Of a stretch of 64,000 nt of DNA, positions 59,866 to 64,000 are shown in pieces. The notes beneath the pieces were generated by a model. It saw nothing but the letters and a program-made list of their open reading frames with translations. It was not told the origin of the DNA and made no database searches. The stretch comes from Owenia fusiformis (taxonomy: Eukaryota; Annelida; Polychaeta; Sabellida; Oweniidae): the NCBI GenBank assembly GCA_903813345.2, contig CAIIXF020000007.1:15794714-15858713 (forward strand), in the 5' to 3' direction. Every line of letters begins with the position of its first letter. Within the stretch, counting starts at the first letter, position 1. Both the position numbers and the translations under genes were made by a program.

Positions 59866-62800
59866 TCAAGCCCAGGCCTCTCTAAAGAGACTTCCCCTCC
59901 CACTTGGAGTCGTCAGATCATCTATTTCAATTTCTTCCTCATTGTCACTATCAGTAGCATACCCATGGTTTACAGCCCCAGACTCCATACCCTCAACAGG
60001 AGTCAATCGACTCAGTCCTTTCCCCTTCCCACGAGATTTTGTCTTCCTCAGGCTACGCTTGCCACTTTTACATTTTGTGCTATCAATTTCTGAGCTTGAG
60101 CTAGTGTCATATAAGTAGCCATAGTCAGCTATGGGTTCCACTGTACTATAGGACTGTCCCCTGACCACCTGACCAGGACTACCTATGATGCTGGTTTTGG
60201 TTGTCTCTATGGGGGGCAAGTCTTGTAGGCTTGATTGCTTGAAGTCTTCCTTCAGCTGAGCAGAGTTCTGAGACGACTGGGGACTATTGCCTAATGCATG
60301 CATCTCTATGCTATTGTATTTATTCTGAGATTTAGTTTTGGGTCTAGCCCCTGATTCAGCAGACACTGGTGCGAGCGTCTCTTTCTGTAGCAAAGCTAAC
60401 ACCTGTTTTTCAATGTCAGGGATATTTGATTGTAGATCCTGAGGGTTCAGGATCTCTAATCCCTTCAGTCTTTTGTCTTTCTGCTTTGGTGATACTTGAT
60501 TAGAACCAGAGAGTACCCCTGCAAATAAGTAATAATAATGACGTTAATCCATAGACTTCCTTAAGCATGTTGAACATTCATTTTAAATAGTATCTTTCTT
60601 TGTACAAACATATTATTTTGAATACCAAGGTATAATCCAAGACAGAAATGTTTAAATTGTGCATAATCATTAAATGGAGCAGACTGCAAGAACTTAAAGG
60701 ATCTGAAAAAATTATATAGCAGAATATGTAGAGCGATGGTGCCTCAAGAGGTAACAGAGTACTTTAGCACTTTGCAATTTTGACATGTTACAATCTGCTT
60801 CTCACATACTGAAAGACATAATTAAAGACGTCTACAGTACAAAATGTTCCATGTTAAACATAAATAGCAAATGGCGGAGCTTTGTATTACAAAGAAACAA
60901 GGACTTATTACATCAAGCCAATGTTGTGAGCCTCAACTGAGTTGTCAGTTAATTCAAATGCTAGCAAAATCAATCCATCTTTCATTATAAGGAAACACGA
61001 CATAGGAGTCCAAAGTGCACAATGTCCATACATTTAACAGTGAATAATATTATAAAGACATAAGGTAAGAAAACACTGAGTATATATGAAACAGGAATAG
61101 GGTACATTACCAGAATATTCTTTGTTACAAAGAATTACCGTACATACAAACCATGAAGAGTTCTTAGGTGTGAGCTTACTTATAAGAAAGCTCAGTTACA
61201 AACTTAAAATTCAAATGGTTTTTCTGGCTTGTATGCGGGACATATCTGGTAATGTACCTTAAGAATAAAGAGTTAGTGAAAGAGTGTTTAAGTCACCTAG
61301 TTTATCTGGTGGTCTAGGAAAGAGCCTTCTACCACTCATCATAGTTATATTAGGGTTAGCCGACAGTGGGTGAATGTAACCCAATCTTTTCAGGTTAGCA
61401 CTTTCTGTATGGTTAGCATTTTCTGGCACACATGGGTTAGCTGCAGGTGAACTATTACCACTTGAGGGAGCTCCTGGCTCTGACCCAGACATGACACCAC
61501 CACTAGATGTCTCTACTTCAGATCGTTGAGGGTGACGCTGCATTTGGAGTTGCCGGAATATCTCAAGCTCAAGCTGGGATCTGGAAAACACATTTGGAAA
61601 ATATAAACTTGATTAATACTTTTAGGATTCTTTTTGGTCCCAATGGATTATTTCAAAACAAAGACATTTTTTAATACCACCTCTATTACATATATTTAGT
61701 ACATTGATAAATGGGATTTTAATGTGTTAATTGTACACCAACCTTAGTTGTTTTTCCTTCTCGTTCCCCAGGGTGGGGCGCTTGTGAGGGTCGAGGCCAA
61801 GTAGGTGGGCAAGCTGGGGCTCACAGCTATACATGTTATCCTGGATTTTGTGGATTCTCTGCTCAAACCGTTCATCATTGAACCCAGGATGGCCCTTTAA
61901 ATATGGAATGTTTTGTGATAAATACTGAATCAAATACATGTAATCATCTATTGTCTACAAATTGTGATATTTGCATTATAAAGCATTAAAAAGCATTATA
62001 ATATCAATATTGATGGAGTCCAAAGTCATAATATAAAGCCTTCTGGCCCAAAAGTGAAAATTTGGGTGATAATCGGAGATATCAACCAATCAAATTGCAG
62101 GACAGGACTTTAAATATGAATAATTAATGTTGTTTGCTTACATCTGAGCCTCCACTCGAGAGTTCATCACCAGCAGCAAATGTACAGTCAGAGTCTGTGA
62201 AGTCATAAACTGGTTTGTCTGGCAGGTTACACAGACCAGTCAGTTCATTCATCTTAAACAGCAGTTCATCAACCTGATACTCTATCTCAGCCATTGTGAA
62301 CTCCTATCAAAACAGACAGCAGATTGTTAATATTATATTAAAGGAAGAGAAGAATGAATAAAACATAGCTCCAATGTGTGATGAATATTGATCGTCATTT
62401 TTATCGGCTGTTAACCTCTTGAATCCCAGGCTCTAAAGTGGGTTGAAACCAGATAATTTTTCATTTTTGCCACCTTTTGACATTTTACTACAAATCTATA
62501 CAACTTTAGATGCTCAGCTTAGTAAAATTTCTACACCTTTTAAAACAATTTTTGTGTAATTTGGATAAAAATTGTTCAAATAAGACCAATTTTAGTGAAC
62601 ATTTTTGTGACAGATTTTCTCTTCGCCCTGGGTTTCAAGGTCATTTCTGAGGTGAGGATAAATCTTATCACTCCAGGTAGTCAAGAAGTTAATAGTTACT
62701 AAAACTGTCAATATCTGCACGAATGACTAAAACAAAATGCTTGATGGTTTGTTTTAAATATCCCAAAAGTAATATATTTTTCCATTGGTTACAAAAATAG

Positions 62801-64000
62801 ATTTTTTTATTTAGACATGATATCCTATGAATATCCAGTAACCATAGAATATAAAATTGAGTTCTTGTAAGGAATAGTGTACATACTGGTGGCAATGCAT
62901 TCTCATCCTCATCCTCCCCATCAGAGTCATACTCATAGACACGCTGCATGCGGATGAGACTCTTCATCTTTTTCATGTAGAAGTTGAGTGTCTCAGTGAC
63001 TGACATTGAGAATGTCTCCTCCTGCTTGTAGTGCTTGAAGTGATATGACAGGCTGGCTACGATCTGTGAAGCAATATGCAATATTAATATGATAGAATAA
63101 TTGTTTAACATGGAAAATTCAAATACATGTCATTTTAACTTTTAATTAATATTTCATGCTCTCTTTTTATAATTATTTTTATCGTTTTGAAAGCTGATTA
63201 GAAATAAAAGGAATGAAATAAAAAGGCACTCTGATTAATTGATGCTTAACATATTTACATAGTAATGTTCAAAATGCAGTAGTACATAGAAACTTACATA
63301 ACTAGTCAACATGCCAAGGGCAAACATAAGGAAGCTGACAATAAACAATCTGGCACCAACATTGTAGAACCTCTCAATGTCCGCAAATGAGTAGATCCTG
63401 GTCATCAAACCAACCATGGCCTGGGCAGCAAACCCAGGATGTTGGAAGTCATAGGACGAAGCAGAGTACAGAGCAACACCAAGACTTGAGTAGGCACCCA
63501 CTAGTATCACAAACATGACCTGAAATTAAAAGAACAATTTGTCATTAAGCTATAAACTAATCAAATGAGATATCTTTCAGGTGTAAGGCCTATTTTTGCT
63601 AAGCTAAAAACAAATAGTTTTGTCCTTCAGTAAAATACTTTTGGCAATTTATTTTACACTTTCACCTAATCAAAATGAATACTTAAACTGAACTTAAACA
63701 TTGTATCATAAACTTTATGAGAGGTTAAGACTTACCAAGAATATGAAAAGCTCCATATAAGCCCTTCTGTAGACATTCCCAAACATTGCAAACCTCTTGC
63801 TGTAGCGTAGTAACTGTAAACCCTTAACCATCTCTATGAACAGAATGAGACCCACAAGGGCCTTAAGGATATCATCCCAGTAGGCGATATAGGCCATGTC
63901 CACATAATGTTCATGATAGGTGGCTCTCAACATCTCAACAGTCTCCGCGATCAAAACATAGCGATAGATGTAACATAGGATGTAGATGACTGAGATGAAC
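59866..64000 (-). CDS. Polycystin-1-like (PKD1/PKD1L family) channel protein, C-terminal part, 5' end outside window
   Basis: Exons in transcript order: 64000-63736 (partial), 63519-63298, 63063-62887, 62303-62142, 61954-61743, 61580-61297, 60518-59866; phases agree, ~656 residues visible. The first two exons hold the last membrane segments of the polycystin cation-channel domain: YIAYWDDILKALVGLILFIE, VKGLQLLRYSKRFAMFGNV, then MFVILVGAYSSLGVALYSAS and FIVSFLMFALGMLTSY. The next exon has an acidic stretch DSDGEDEDEN. The remaining ~490-residue cytosolic tail is Ser/Pro-rich and ends GRGSLFREAWA. Reading through the donor at 61296 would give a shorter end (LNTLSLTLYS, stop at 61259). The family call rests on the YWD-LLR-R pattern typical of PKD1-type TRPP proteins; the subtype is not resolved. 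Confidence 0.8.
60519..61296. other. Last intron of the polycystin-like gene
   Basis: No repeat or embedded gene is seen in this 778-bp intron. Confidence 0.4.
62415..62688. mobile_element. TTAA-flanked MITE in a polycystin-like intron
   Basis: Ends CCTCTTGAATCCCAGG and AGTCAAGAAG (inverted CTTCTTGACT, approximate) sit between TTAA at 62411-62414 and 62689-62692. The left ~70 bp match a partial copy at 50918. Probably a piggyBac- or Kolobok-type non-autonomous element. Confidence 0.65.

Overview
The window is animal nuclear DNA, most likely from a marine invertebrate. It has GT-AG introns, AATAAA poly(A) signals, intronic box C/D snoRNAs, many small DNA transposons with clean target-site duplications, a CR1/L2-like LINE and tRNA-derived SINEs. 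The species cannot be fixed from the sequence. All gene models were built by joining exons by hand with phase checks; there is no transcript evidence.

Layout. 1-7.5 kb is a transposon graveyard: a foldback element, a LINE split by a MITE, a paired-hairpin element, a pogo/Tigger-like MITE and a hAT MITE. 7.5-13.8 kb holds a complete six-exon acyl-CoA oxidase gene (+). 14.6-26.2 kb holds a complete 16-exon ZWILCH gene (-), a kinetochore RZZ-complex subunit, lying tail-to-tail with the oxidase. 26.2-31.9 kb holds RPL4 (+), head-to-head with ZWILCH; introns 4, 7 and 8 each carry a U18 (SNORD18) snoRNA. The whole shared ZWILCH/RPL4 promoter, with exon 1 of both genes, is present twice as a near-identical 1.02-kb tandem repeat. 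34.9-58.0 kb holds PSMC3IP/HOP2 (+), nine small exons over 23 kb. Its 11.4-kb intron 5 contains an uninterrupted UDP-glycosyltransferase gene (+). Its 5.4-kb intron 8 contains two small paralogous genes (-). 59.9-64 kb holds the 3' half of a polycystin-1-like channel gene (-), cut by the window edge.

The most unusual feature is the pair of small genes in PSMC3IP intron 8. They encode related, short, probably helical proteins that I do not recognise and that do not look like core histones. Each has a canonical histone-mRNA 3' stem-loop about 25 nt after the stop and a purine-rich U7-type downstream element 11-12 nt further on. They also share a ~100-bp promoter module ending in a TATA-like box. 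This predicts non-polyadenylated, S-phase-type mRNAs for a non-histone protein family.

Much of the remaining DNA is transposon-derived. Several families carry internal tandem arrays; the commonest contain AAAATGGC/GCCATTTT palindromes, and one contains repeated AGGTCA direct repeats.
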